Assembly: GCF_003171515.1 (NCBI RefSeq)
Contig: NC_089391.1
Span: 3,410,001 to 3,474,000 of the forward strand
Source of the DNA: Pyrenophora tritici-repentis
Taxonomy: Eukaryota; Ascomycota; Dothideomycetes; Pleosporales; Pleosporaceae
Length of the DNA: 64,000 nt
Direction: 5' to 3'
Shown here: positions 45,868-56,900 of the stretch, in pieces
Numbering within the stretch: the stretch's first letter is position 1
Layout of the letters: each line of letters starts with the position of its first letter
Notes under the pieces: generated by a model
What the model saw: the letters and a program-made list of their open reading frames with translations, nothing else
Told to the model about the DNA's origin: nothing
Database searches by the model: none
Made by a program: the position numbers and the translations under genes

Positions 45868-46552
45868 GATAGGTAGCTTCGCGCGCGCAATGAAACAGTC
45901 CTCTAGATGCGCACGCGGTTCGAACTGCGTCGCCAGATATATATACTCTTTCGGTTACGAGCGAGCAATCGAATTATGTGATATTCGGTGGTCTGAGGAG
46001 AATATGTGCGACGTGGTGCGGCGGGTTTGCGCCGACAGATAAGGTGACAGATAAGGATGCTGATACGGCGTACAGATGATTGGGGGAAGGAAAGTGGGGC
46101 TGGTGTTTATCACCGTCAGTGTCACCGCGTGATGGAAAATAATAGGTTTGTAGTAAGATATGATTGACGATTATGGGATAGTGATTGATGTTTTGGGCCG
46201 CGGATAACCGCGAATGTGTGCCCGATTGGGACGACGATGCTAGAATTGGAAGGGTTCTCTGGAATGAGTAGTCTAAGCGACATCGAAGGACTGCGCTCTG
46301 TATTGAAAACTGGCATGCATACGATCATCCCAAAGAGTCATGAAAGCTTGATATCGCATAGGCTTTTCACATTGTTATGTACAGTAGCCACTGGAAAACA
46401 CTAAAATCCTTCTTCCCGGTTATTCAACGCCAATGAGTATCCATGCTCTACACCACCAATTATAGCCCCGCCATGCCGTATACAATCTCGCAATCCAAGC
46501 TCAAACCCAAGTAATTAGACCATGTAACCCCCCATAATCCTCTATCCGGTCC
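45868..46552. other. intergenic
   Basis: No gene recognised; AT-rich around 46130-46400. Confidence 0.4.
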
Positions 46553-47335
46553 TCAAATGACCTTCCAGAAGCTTCTGCCGACAACTTGGGCAGCCGATCG
46601 TCCAACATCTCCCACCATTCCAATATGCCCCGTATTCGCCATCTCCACGATCTGGCCAGCAGTCGTTATAGCCTCCGCGCTCCCGTCGGCGCCTAGCTCA
46701 GCGTGATTCTGCTCAACCTCCTTCTCCGACACTGTCTTGGTACCCAGTTCCGCGTCGACATAGTCGTGGAACTCGACGCAGGTGAGTGCTGGAACACCAG
46801 CCTCGGCAGGGGCAAGGTTATCAAATGCATACTGCACGCCCGCGAAGAAAGCATCCTTGGAGTCTTGGAAGCGGTTTACTTCAGAAAAGTCTGTGTAGGT
46901 CTTGCGACCGCGAACAATGTCCCTGGTGGCCATGACGTCTTGCGTAAAAACAACAACCGGGGGGTGAGCGAGAGCGAGAAGAGCCATCGCGACATCTTGC
47001 TCCTCTGTGGTTCGTATTTTCTGTCACCTTTCTGGTGCGGCTTCTGCTGTGGGCGCCAGTTTGCGCTTCTTTGGCGCAGGCGCCTGCTCCTCTTGAACAG
47101 GGCCGTCGAAGGACTCGTGGATGTCCTTGATCTTGACATGGAGCCATTGTTCGAGCGGACCGGGCGACAGTACCCTTTCGTCGCCGGCAATGCCGCCTTA
47201 TGAGGAGATCATGACGGACTTGGTAGCCAAGTAGACGAGGCGTCGGCGCTCTTCATTCTCGTCACCAGGGAATTCCTGGTCGGCAATAGTCCTGAGAGTG
47301 GGTAGGCGCGCTATGAGTCGCTCGTAGGAGATCAT
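46553..47335 (-). pseudogene. unrecognised gene with two in-frame stops (260 codons)
   Basis: A single frame from ATG 47333-47335 (MISYERLIARLPTLRTIADQ) to the stop at 46553, interrupted by TAA 47198-47200 and TGA 47024-47026. Before and between the stops the sequence is clearly protein-like (GDENEERRRLVYLATKS; PLEQWLHVKIKDIHESFDG), with a basic, nuclear-signal-like APKKRKLAP. After the second stop it continues EEQDVAMALLALAHPPVVVF and then FQDSKDAFFAGVQYAFDNL. TAA from CAA and TGA from CGA are both single C-to-T changes. I do not recognise the family. No intron fits around either stop. Confidence 0.55.
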
Positions 47336-47939
47336 GTCGATGATTTGGGATGTTATGGAGAGATTTGAAAGGGAGTAGTGGTATGAGTATTAGGAGTTTT
47401 AAGAAAGAGGACTAGGAAGACAGTGGCTTATATAGTGTGCAAGTGGGCAATCGCTGATATTGTGCTGTTGTGAAAAGAATAGCTGCACGCTGCCAAGAAG
47501 TGCTATTGTGTCTCCCTTTGCCGCAGCAGGGATGCGAGGTGAAGGTGAAGGTGAGGCACCATCTAAGAGTGAAAGGGACACCAATCTTAAAATTACAATA
47601 TTGAACTCAAAACAGCTGGAGGTAATCGCAATACTCTTGAAATCAGCATAGTAAGTTTATATCCTGCCAGATTCACTCTTGGCACCTCGATACATGGTTG
47701 ATATTCTTGTGTAGGTGTCCAGCGTCCATGGTTGCGGCCAATGCCTAATACGGTTAGTATGGCAGCCGGGCTCCTGCCCACCAGCTGCTGGACCGAAAAT
47801 CAACTCGTGATCGCTTACAACTCGCACTGATACTCAAGAATGTACAAGTATTTCTTAAGCTTTGAATCTAGAATGTGACTTTATATATTCCAAATCCCAT
47901 ACACTCCTCGTAGACTCCTGATCTCGAGATCAAGCTTTT
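47336..47939. other. intergenic, left flank of the hAT element
   Basis: No gene recognised. The bases 47940-47947 (CTGGTCAT) are the left copy of the hAT target duplication. Confidence 0.5.
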
Positions 47940-47947
47940 CTGGTCAT

Positions 47948-47967
47948 CAGACTTGTCATTAAGCAAA
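47948..47967 (+). repeat. hAT left terminal inverted repeat (20 bp)
   Basis: CAGACTTGTCATTAAGCAAA, exact complement of the right end. The first 11 bases are also the left end of the MITE at 58960. Confidence 0.92.
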
Positions 47968-48032
47968 CGCGTTTGAATAGTTTGTTTGATTTGCTTGACT
48001 ATAAGCAAATTAAACAAACCAAACGCTGCCTA

Positions 48033-48087
48033 ACATGATCCATGGGCGAGCGGCGCACACGGGCGAGCGGCGCACCCCACCAACTTT
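48033..48087 (+). repeat. pogo-type left inverted repeat with internal 15-bp direct repeat
   Basis: It contains two copies of GGGCGAGCGGCGCAC separated by two bases. The same arrangement is inverted at the right end. The paired motif is a likely transposase-binding unit. Confidence 0.9.
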
Positions 48088-48152
48088 TGCAACTTTAAAG
48101 CGATGCATCTCAACAACGCGATAATATTATTGCTAGATATTGATACAGTAGA

Positions 48153-49805
48153 TTACTCTATATTAATAGTATCAGTCTTGCATGTGCGCGAGTTGTGCCC
48201 AGTCTCCTTGCACCTAGTGCAGCGCCTTTGAGCCCGCTGGCTGAGGCCTGATCGCGCTCCTCCTTGACGCTCTTCATGAGCAATCTGCTGGTCAGCCTCA
48301 TTTTGAGCCAGTATATCCTCTCCAGCTCCCTTTGTGAGTACTCCATGCTTCTGTATACGCCTTTTAGAGCGCCGCCTACGCTCTGAGGCTGCGCTATTGG
48401 CCTTCTCAAGACTAGAGATCCGATCGCGCATCAGCTCAGCAGAGAGCATCATCACCTCGGCGCCCTTCTTTAGCTGGTCAATCGCCATAATAATTGAAGC
48501 TGGTGATGAGCTCTTGTGCTGGCGCACGCGCTCACGTATTAGGCTTGACTGAGCCTCAAGCTCACGCGCGTTGCTCGGCGTTTGAGCTACCCAGGGAGCC
48601 TCTGGCAGAGCTGCTGGAGGAGTAGGTGTACGCAGTTGTACATCTACCTTTGATAGAACAGCCTCTGGTTGTAGAGGAACAAGGCCTGCGCCGCGGAAGG
48701 CTGAGCAGATATTGGCTGGCGTGAACGCTTGATCAAATGCTGCCTTGAACGCTGGCAGAAACTCTAGCTTGGTGATGTGGTTGATGTGGTTGCGCATAAG
48801 GCTCTCCACCTCACGGCTGTACGCGCGCTTCAATGGCGAGAAGCAGCCAACATCAAGTGGCTGGAGTAGGTGAGATGAGTGAGGAGGCATACAGAGCGTA
48901 TGGATATTGTTCTCCTTGCAGAGCTCCTGGAACTCTAGAGATTGGTGGCTCTTATGGCCATCAATAATAAGCAGGCGACGCGCGCCTACACTACGAGCCT
49001 GCGTGTGAGCGTTGAAGTGCTTTAGCCACTCAACTCCAAGCTCATTATTCGTCCAGCCATTATCGCTGACTGCGATCGCCCAGTCGCGTGGGATCTCAGC
49101 TTCCTTATACCAGGCTGATAGGTGGTACTGGCCAGCGAAGATGAGGAACGGTGGGACTGACCAGCCAGCAGCGCTGATAGCAGCGATCAGCGTTACCCAC
49201 TCGCGATTGCCTGGCTGAATACTCTTCGGCCTGCCTCTCCTCTCTGCTCCTGTTATAACTAGCTGCGTTGTAATCTTGCCCATCATAAAGCCAGCTTCAT
49301 CAAAGTTGTAGACGTCCTCATCGCAGATACCTAGCTCAGCCTTTGTCTCTTCTACAAGCTTAAACCACCTCTTTATTAATGTTGCATCCTCACAAAGAGC
49401 TCTCTGCCTATCGTACGCTTGGTTGAAACACGTCCGAAGACTGTCTGTACGCTTAACAAAGGTAGATGGCCAGTTGACTCCAACCTGCTCTCCACCACGC
49501 GCAGCCAGCAGCTTATCAGCCATATCACGTACAGCTGTGTAGGTAGGCGCAAATCCACGCAGATCTAGCTGAAGTATATAGCTAATAATCACCTCCTCTT
49601 CTCTCTGGGTAAGCTTCCTTGAGTTGGGCGGGCAATCGCGTCGGGCAGGTATACCAGCGCGTCGGCGGCGGAGCGTTGTTTCGGCTACGTTGTAGACTAC
49701 TGCAGCAGTACGGGTACCTTGGATCTGGTGCGCATTAATAGATGAGATAGCAAGCTGAATATCTGCTTCATTTGATAGTAATTGAGTAGCGCTGCGTTGA
49801 GCCAT
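48153..49805 (-). CDS. pogo/Fot1-type DDE transposase with C-terminal zinc knuckle (550 aa)
   Basis: Single frame from ATG 49805. Order: N-terminal helix-turn-helix and CENP-B-like DNA-binding region (about 10-130), then a DDE_1 catalytic core with Asp169 ([11 protein letters not shown]), Asp282 ([10 protein letters not shown]) and Asp318 ([11 protein letters not shown]), the triad expected for the family. The C-terminus has a coiled coil and a CCHC knuckle ([14 protein letters not shown], about 525-540). All catalytic residues are present. It would cut at the 55-bp ends and insert at TA. The knuckle is an addition relative to the simplest pogo enzymes. Confidence 0.95.
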   Translation of the reverse strand: MAQRSATQLLSNEADIQLAISSINAHQIQGTRTAAVVYNVAETTLRRRRAGIPARRDCPPNSRKLTQREEEVIISYILQLDLRGFAPTYTAVRDMADKLLAARGGEQVGVNWPSTFVKRTDSLRTCFNQAYDRQRALCEDATLIKRWFKLVEETKAELGICDEDVYNFDEAGFMMGKITTQLVITGAERRGRPKSIQPGNREWVTLIAAISAAGWSVPPFLIFAGQYHLSAWYKEAEIPRDWAIAVSDNGWTNNELGVEWLKHFNAHTQARSVGARRLLIIDGHKSHQSLEFQELCKENNIHTLCMPPHSSHLLQPLDVGCFSPLKRAYSREVESLMRNHINHITKLEFLPAFKAAFDQAFTPANICSAFRGAGLVPLQPEAVLSKVDVQLRTPTPPAALPEAPWVAQTPSNARELEAQSSLIRERVRQHKSSSPASIIMAIDQLKKGAEVMMLSAELMRDRISSLEKANSAASERRRRSKRRIQKHGVLTKGAGEDILAQNEADQQIAHEERQGGARSGLSQRAQRRCTRCKETGHNSRTCKTDTINIE

Positions 49806-49831
49806 TGTAGATTAAGATCAGTAAGGTGAGT

Positions 49832-49886
49832 AAAGTTGGTGGGGTGCGCCGCTCGCCCGTGTGCGCCGCTCGCCCATGGATCATGT
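49832..49886 (-). repeat. pogo-type right inverted repeat
   Basis: Exact inverted copy of 48033-48087, followed by the TA duplication. Confidence 0.92.
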
Positions 49887-50231
49887 TATAGAAATATACA
49901 AACAAATCAAACGTACGATCGAAATTTGTTTAGTTTGTTTGACTGTTTGACTAATATTACATAGCGAGCTGTTCTATAGATGATGTCCTAAGGTGTTTTA
50001 AGATCGACTTTAATGATGTTTTTGAGATAGCGGAGGTAGCAATTTCGCGATAGTTTTCTTGTGTTGCATCTAGCTTAGTCATCATATAACTACACGAGCG
50101 TCGCTAGCCGTCGATGACCGCTATCTTATATCCCATCTCCCATCTTCTATATCGCTGTTAGCCATCTTTTGCAGCTACACTACCGTCTCTACAGCACGTT
50201 TTAGTGTTTCTCGTTGCCCAACACGCCGAAA

Positions 50232-52445
50232 ATGCCGCTTCGTAACCTAAAACGCGCCGCCGAGGGCACCCCCGGCCCCCACGGCCCCCACAAGCGCGCC
50301 AAAACAGCTAAAGGCAGTGCATCGCAGCCTATCCTGATGGACGATTCGCAGCCTGAGCTGTCTATCCGCACCTCGCCACGTAAAGCCCTAGCTGCTGCAG
50401 CAAGCCAGGCCACCGAAGACGCGCCGTTCGAGTCGCAGTTGCGCGACGCTATACCAGAAGCTACTATACAACCGCCGGCCGAGGGTAGTAGGGCTGCTAC
50501 GGAGGCTACAAGTGAGGCTATCGAAGGCGGGGATGATACTGGCTTTGATGACGAGTTTACGGACAACTTTGACGGCATTGATTGGAAGCGTTTACCGCGT
50601 TTTACGAAGCCGCTGCGTACGTTGAAGCGCAACAAAAGTTGGGTATATCAGTACGGTTACCGCGTTGCCTCTCTCCGTGAGCCTCATCGTACGTTCTTTG
50701 TTTGCAAATACTGCCATCATCGTAAGATCTTTTGCGCCTATCCAGAGGTTACAAAGTCGACCAGTAACGCTATCAACCACCTCGCGCAGAAGCTACTTGG
50801 CCACGGCTACGATCGCAAGGGCAAACTGGATTCGATTACACTACCGCGAGGCCAAACGACGCTTAAGATGATGACCGAGGGCGGTGTCGATGTACCTCAA
50901 GGCGTCGCTAACGAGCTCGGAAACTTCGACGTACAGCGCTTTCGATACGCCGCTGTTACGTGGCTTGTCGACAATAACCACCCTCTCCGCGAGTTCGAAA
51001 CGCCTGCGTTTAGGCAGATGATAGAGTTTGCCAACCCGGAGGCAGCTGACGCGCTGTGGGTAAGTCACAACAGTGTAGCTAGCTTCGTGATGAGGCTGTA
51101 TCGCTATATGGAGCCGCAGGTTGTTCAGATGCTCTCGTCGGCTATTAGTAAAATCTATATAAGCTTCGATGGCTGGACGACAAAAGGCGGCAAGCGCGGC
51201 TTCTTTGGAGTTGTTGCTCATTTTGCTGACGCCGACGGCACTATCAGGGACCTACCTATCGCGCTGCCTCAGCTTACGGGCGCCCACACGGGCGAGAGGA
51301 TAGCTGAAGTTGTTGGCAATATAATCGATGTCTTCGGTATAACACGTAGCCAGCTTGGGTACTTTGTGCTCGACAACGCGTACGCTAATGACACCGCCGT
51401 CACCAAACTCGCCCAACGCTTTGAATTTACAGCAAGCCATCACCGCCTCCGCTGCGGCCCTCACACACTTAACTTAGTCGGACAGATGATTATCTTCGGC
51501 TTTGATAAGGACGCGTACGATAATGATCAGGACGAGCACAAAACAGAGGCAGCCTACCTACAAGAATGGCGGCAGCAAGGTCCGCTTGGTGTACTAATCG
51601 ATATCATCAACTACATCCAAACACCGCAACAACACGATCTTTTTGCCGATTGCCAGCGCCGTGTTAACGCTAAGGCTCCCGACCAAAAGCAGGAAATACT
51701 CGAGCCGGTAAAGCCAGTCGTCACGCGCTGGAACAGCTTTCACGACACCTTTGTACGCGCCGCAAAACTCCATAACGCCGTTGATGAGTACGCCCAAAGC
51801 CACATCGAAAGGACGATGGGCGCCGACGCGTACGCGCGTAGCCGTAACAATAAGCTCACTAAAGTACCAGCTTGGATGAGATCTAATGGGCTTACGGCTG
51901 ACGATTGGGCGGTAATAACCCAGTATATATCAGTGTTGGAGCCGCTAAAGGAGGCGACAAAACGGCTTGAAGCTCGCGGTAAAGCTGGCCGTTTCGGCGC
52001 GATATACGAGGTTATACCTGTCTTCGAAGCTGTACTTGCCGTGTACGAGCAGCTACTTAAAAACCACGAAAGCGTCGACTATAATGCCAATAGCGCGCCA
52101 GAAGATCACCTTCCTATCAACCTACGCGCAGCTTGGGCAAAGCTTAACGCGTATTACACTAAGCTCGACGAATCACCCGCATACTTTGCCGCTACCTGCC
52201 TCCACCCATACTACAAGAACTACTGTGAGAACAGCTGGCGCGACAAACCGAGCTGGCTTGAGGCAAACAACGCTGGGTTGAAACAACTTTGGGCGTTCTA
52301 TAAGCCGCAAATACAGCGCCAAAGTCGCCCACCAGTGCGGCTCTCAAGTGGTATCAACGACGCCATCAACGCGCTCGTTAATGCGGAGCCTTATGGCATT
52401 GTTGAGGTGACAGAGATGGATGAGCTGGAGCGTTGGCGACGGTTT
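50232..52445 (+). pseudogene. hAT transposase, N-terminal and catalytic part (interrupted)
   Basis: Starts MPLRNLKRAAEGTPG at 50232; an upstream non-ATG extension is not needed. A basic N-terminus leads to a BED-type zinc finger (FFVCKYCHHRKIFC..H). The RNase H-like core contains KIYISFDGWTTKGGKRGFFG, GYFVLDNAYANDTA, RLRCGPHTLNLVGQMI and VVTRWNSFHD, typical of hAT. The frame is open up to 52445, where the gypsy 5' LTR begins; reading into the LTR adds ten foreign codons before a stop. The remaining C-terminus is at 57799-58137. Confidence 0.92.
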
Positions 52446-52633
52446 TGTAACGGGCTGAGCCTCGAGTCACATGACTAGGCTGCTAGCCTAGTCGCTTCCC
52501 CGGCAACGTGAGGGCCGTGCGCCAACCCAAACAAAGCAGGCTCGCCGCTTGCGTCTTACCTTCTTTCTTCATCTTGACTGTAAATAGCATCTGGACTAGG
52601 TAGCTGGAATACAGTCCCTACAGACCGTTCACA
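52446..52633 (+). repeat. gypsy 5' LTR
   Basis: 188 bp, starts TGTAACGGGCTGAG and ends CCGTTCACA. It contains ATCTTGACTGTA at 52571-52582, complementary to the primer site just after the LTR, so transcription probably starts near 52571. Confidence 0.95.
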
Positions 52634-52645
52634 TACAGTCAAGAT
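52634..52645 (+). promoter_or_regulatory. self-primed minus-strand primer-binding site
   Basis: TACAGTCAAGAT directly follows the 5' LTR and is a perfect 12-nt complement of LTR bases 52571-52582. This is the Tf1-type arrangement in which the RNA 5' end folds back as primer in place of a tRNA. Confidence 0.8.
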
Positions 52646-52652
52646 CAAGAAG

Positions 52653-52706
52653 AACACGCAGAATACGCAGAATACGCAGAACACGCAGAACACGCAGAAC
52701 ACGCAG
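52653..52706 (+). repeat. 9-bp tandem repeat in the gypsy leader (six units)
   Basis: Six head-to-tail units of AAYACGCAG (AACACGCAG or AATACGCAG) between the primer site and the gag start. Confidence 0.9.
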
Positions 52707-52725
52707 CAACCAAAGCACCGCTATA

Positions 52726-53922
52726 ATGAGCTCCCCCGGGGATACTGACATGACGACGAACGATTCGAACCAGCTGTTACAGTCGCTACTACAGAGACTT
52801 GAAGACATGAGCACTAGGATGGAGAGGCTGGAAGCACCATCGCACGAGCTACCTCAAACGCCTGGTCACAATACAGACGCCACCACTGATCCAACGCCAA
52901 CCTCCGAGACTTCGAACACATCTGTGCCTATAACCCCAAAGCCGCGGCACAGCTTACCCCACCCGCCTACGTTTGGTGGAAACAAATCACAATGGCGAGG
53001 ATGGAAGCTAGAGATGGAGGGCAAGATCGAAGAAGACGCGCAAGCTATTGGAAGCCTAAAAGCTCAGCTACGCTACGTCTACATGCGTCTTGATGGGGCA
53101 GCGAAAACCAACGTTACAACATACTACGAGATACAAGTTAAAGAAGAATCGCCAAACCCTTTCAAGCTGCTTGACCGCCTTGAACTCCTCTACGGCGAAC
53201 GAAATCGGAAGGAGAAAGCCATTCAGAACCTCTACTCTATACGCCAGAAGGACGACGAGACGTTTATTTCCTTCTATCCACGGTTTGAGAAAGAGATGGC
53301 CAACGCTGACGCAGAAAGCTGGCCTGAGCATACGAAGATATCCTACTTACGCAATGCATTAAGTGGTAGGATAAAGGATAGGCTTGTTGGTACATCAGGA
53401 GCAGAAACAAGCACATACGCAAGGTTCGCTCAGAAGTGTGCAGATCTTAGCAACGACATGGAGTTGTTCGGCCAATGGACGAAAACAACCCGCCGTTACG
53501 GTAGCCGAACTGCTGAAAATGCACCAACCTATGAACCACCAGCAAAATCAAATAATGCCACGCTCACAGCAGTTTCCCCCGAAGACATGATGGAATGGGA
53601 ACCTACGCAGCCTACAACTACCCAAGTGAACGCTGTCGGCCTCCGCGGCAAGACCAACATGAATGGATATCCATCTAGGCGTCCCGAAGACCGAGAACTT
53701 ATTGGAAAACGAGCAAAATGGGTCAACCAAGAGGAAATCGATGCTCGACGCCAGGAACGACGCTGCCTCCGATGCGGCCGCAACAATTGCCGAATAGCTA
53801 CATGCCCGTTAGCAGCCGCTCTACGACCAACTCACGTTAGCGTCAAGACAGCAAAGAGTACTGTGGTCACCAAGGCAGCTGTAGAGGAGGAAGATCCAGA
53901 AGACTCCGAAGCAGAGCAATAG
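52726..53922 (+). CDS. gypsy Gag (398 aa)
   Basis: Starts MSSPGDTDMTTNDSNQLL. A short coiled coil (LLQRLEDMSTRMERLE) precedes the capsid-like region: FGGNKSQWRGWKLEMEGKI, YGERNRKEKAIQNLYSI, TFISFYPRFEKEMANAD. A nucleocapsid knuckle CLRCGRNNCRIATCP is near the end. The frame stops at TAG 53920-53922 in the context CAA TAG GAA, and the pol frame continues directly behind it in the same phase. Confidence 0.9.
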   Translation: MSSPGDTDMTTNDSNQLLQSLLQRLEDMSTRMERLEAPSHELPQTPGHNTDATTDPTPTSETSNTSVPITPKPRHSLPHPPTFGGNKSQWRGWKLEMEGKIEEDAQAIGSLKAQLRYVYMRLDGAAKTNVTTYYEIQVKEESPNPFKLLDRLELLYGERNRKEKAIQNLYSIRQKDDETFISFYPRFEKEMANADAESWPEHTKISYLRNALSGRIKDRLVGTSGAETSTYARFAQKCADLSNDMELFGQWTKTTRRYGSRTAENAPTYEPPAKSNNATLTAVSPEDMMEWEPTQPTTTQVNAVGLRGKTNMNGYPSRRPEDRELIGKRAKWVNQEEIDARRQERRCLRCGRNNCRIATCPLAAALRPTHVSVKTAKSTVVTKAAVEEEDPEDSEAEQ

Positions 53923-56900
53923 GAACACGCGGCAGCTCAGAAAGAATGGAAAGAGACCGGAAAGCAAAAGATGGATAGCGATCCCTTTGTACTGGACGTT
54001 AGACTTAATGGAACTGACTTTGTCACTGGACTTGTTGACTCAGGTTGCCTTTGCTATTCTGCCATTAATGAACAACTCTTTCGATCTCTGAGACTGCCAT
54101 CAATCAAGATAGCCCGCGCCAGCTAGAGGAAGCAGCTGGGAAGAACGCAGAACCAAGTACTGTCCTAGATACAGTTACTTACGCCTCGATAGACATAGAC
54201 GGCCACCAGCAGAAACGCGTCTTCTTCTACGTTGTACCTGGCCTAACTTACGACGTGATCCTAGGAAAGCCCTGGTTAGAAGATGCCGACGTCACAATTT
54301 CGGCCAAACAAGGCTGCCTAGATATCGGCGCGTCAAACATCCGCGCATGGAACCACAAGAAAGCGTCATACAAGCCACCACTAATGAAGGCTACTCAGGT
54401 GATGGCTTCCGCATTCATGGCGGAGGTGAGAAGAAGCCGTAGGAAGAACAAAGGAGACGGTATTGCGCTCGACACTGGACTGTTCGCTGTTTCCATCGCC
54501 GACATTGAGAAAGCTTTGAAACCGCGCAAACGATCCGATCCAAAGACGAAGCTCCCACCCCAGTACCACCAATGGCTGAAGGCTTTCGACCATTTCCTAG
54601 CTGAGAAACTTCCCCCGCATCGTAAAGGCGTTGATCTCCACATTGAGATTGAAAAGGATCAAGACGGAAACGAGAAGACCATTCCATGGGGTCCGCTCTA
54701 CGGCATGAGCCGAGAAGAGTTACTAGTGCTTAGGAAAACTCTCACCGAGCTGTTAGACAAGGATTTTATCCGCGCAAGTAACTCTCCCGCAGCTGCACCC
54801 GTCCTGATGGTCAAAAAGCCAGGAGGGGGCATCCGATTTTGCGTTGACTACCGAGGCTTGAACAACATCACCAGGAAGGACCGTTACCCTCTGCCTCTAT
54901 TCACAGAAACACTGAGAAATGTAGCTAAAGCTAAATGGTTCACAAAACTTGACGTTATCGCAGCCTTCCACAAGATCCGTGTGGCCAAAGGAGAAGAATG
55001 GAAGACAGCTTTCCGAACAAGATACGGCCTATTCGAATGGCGGGTTGCTCCCTTCGGACTAACAGGAGCACCAGCCGCATTTCAACGCTACGTAAATGGT
55101 GTTCTACAGGATTACCTTGACGACTTTGTTTCAGCCTACGTTGACGACATCTTAATCTACTCGTCAGGATCGCTTCAGGATCACAGAGAGAAGGTTGGAA
55201 AGGTTCTTCAACGCCTTATAGACGCTGGACTGCAGATTGATATCGACAAGTGCGAGTTCGAGACTAAACGAGTCAAATACCTCGGGTACATTGTGGAAGC
55301 AGAAGTGGGCATTCGAGTTGATCCTGAAAAGATTATCGCAATCCGCGAATGGGCTACACCAACGTCAGTTAAGGCTATCCGAGCATTTATTGGTTTTGCC
55401 AACTTTTACCGAGTTTTTATACCAAACTTCTCGGACATTGCTGAACCGCTTATCAACCTAACTAAGAAAGAGATGGTTTTTCATTGGGACGAGGCTTGCA
55501 ATCAAGCATTTGAAACGATTAAGGAACTTCTCATTACAGCACCAATACTCGGCCATTTTGATCCAGAGAAGGACACCTTGGTAGAAGCCGACTCCTCAGG
55601 ACATGCAACTGGCGGCCTATTGCTGCAGAAGGACAAGAACAACAACTGGCAACCCGTTGCCTACTACTCAAAGAAGCACTCACCAACAGAGGCCAATTAT
55701 CCAATTCATGACAAGGAGCTTCTAGCTATTGTTCGTTGCTTAGAAGCATGGGCTCCTGAACTACGTATGGTTAGGAAGTTCACAGTTCTGACGGACCACA
55801 AGAACCTTCAATACTTCTACCGCGAACGACAGCTGTCTGAAAGACAAGTACGTTGGTCAGAGTTTCTCTCACGATTCGACTTCTCCCTGGAATGGAAACC
55901 TGGAAAGACTATGGGAAAACCTGACGCCCTGTCACGACGAGAACAAGACCTACCCGCCAACTACGACGATGAACGAATACGGTCTCGATTTATCCGTCTT
56001 TTCCAGAGCAAGCACTTGCAGAGTGTTCAAATCCAGTCCCTGTCGTCCGAGGAGATTGACTTCACAGAAGAGATACGCATGTTTGAGGACCAGGACATGC
56101 AAAATCTCTGGCACCGAAGCCGCCAAGAGGATAAGCTTTATCAGGAGCTCACTACGCTGGTAGCAAACAAGGAGCGGAACCTCCCTACCAAACTTCAGAA
56201 GGAGAAGTCAGTGAGTATAGCAGAATGCACCCTAGACGAGAGAGGCCTGTTGCGATTTCGAGACCGGATATGGATCCCTGACTGCGAACCACTTCGCACA
56301 CGAATTATTCAAAATATTCACGACTCGCATATCACCGGCCATCCTGGACGAGATCTTACCTACTCAATCTTATCAAGGCAGTTCTTCTGGTCAGGTGTAG
56401 CAAGCGACGTGCGACGCTTTGTCCGTAACTGCGAGATTTGCGGGAGGAATACGATATGGAGAGAGACAAAGAAGGGCCTCCTTAAACCGCTACCGATCCC
56501 AGAACGTATATGGGGAGAACTTTCAATCGATTTTATTACGGACTTGCCGCCATCTGGACGCGATGACGCAACGAACTGCATGGTGGTCACTGATCGGCTG
56601 ACAAAGGGAGTTGAACTGGAAGGCATGCACGATATCTCGGCAGAAGCAGTAGCACAACGGCTTTTAGAACGGCATTACCCTATTCATGGTATTCCAACGG
56701 CAATTACGAGCGATAGAGGACCACAATTCGTCAGCGATCTTTGGAGGCATTTCTGTAAACTCCTCAGCGTTGAGCAACGCCTGTCGACTGCCTATCATCC
56801 GCAAACCGATGGTGCAACAGAGCGAATGAACCAAGAGATTGAGAAGATGATTCGAATCTGGGCCACCTACACGCAAGAAAATTGGCTAGCACTTTTACCT

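Larger units (their letters stand above)
48033..49886 (-). mobile_element. pogo/Fot1-type DNA transposon (1854 bp), nested in the hAT left end
   Basis: Perfect 55-bp terminal inverted repeats (48033-48087 and 49832-49886) are flanked by a TA duplication (48031-48032 and 49887-49888). One intact transposase gene lies on the minus strand. The insertion lies 85 bp inside the hAT left end and so postdates the hAT insertion. Intact ends plus an intact transposase mean it could be mobile. Confidence 0.95.
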
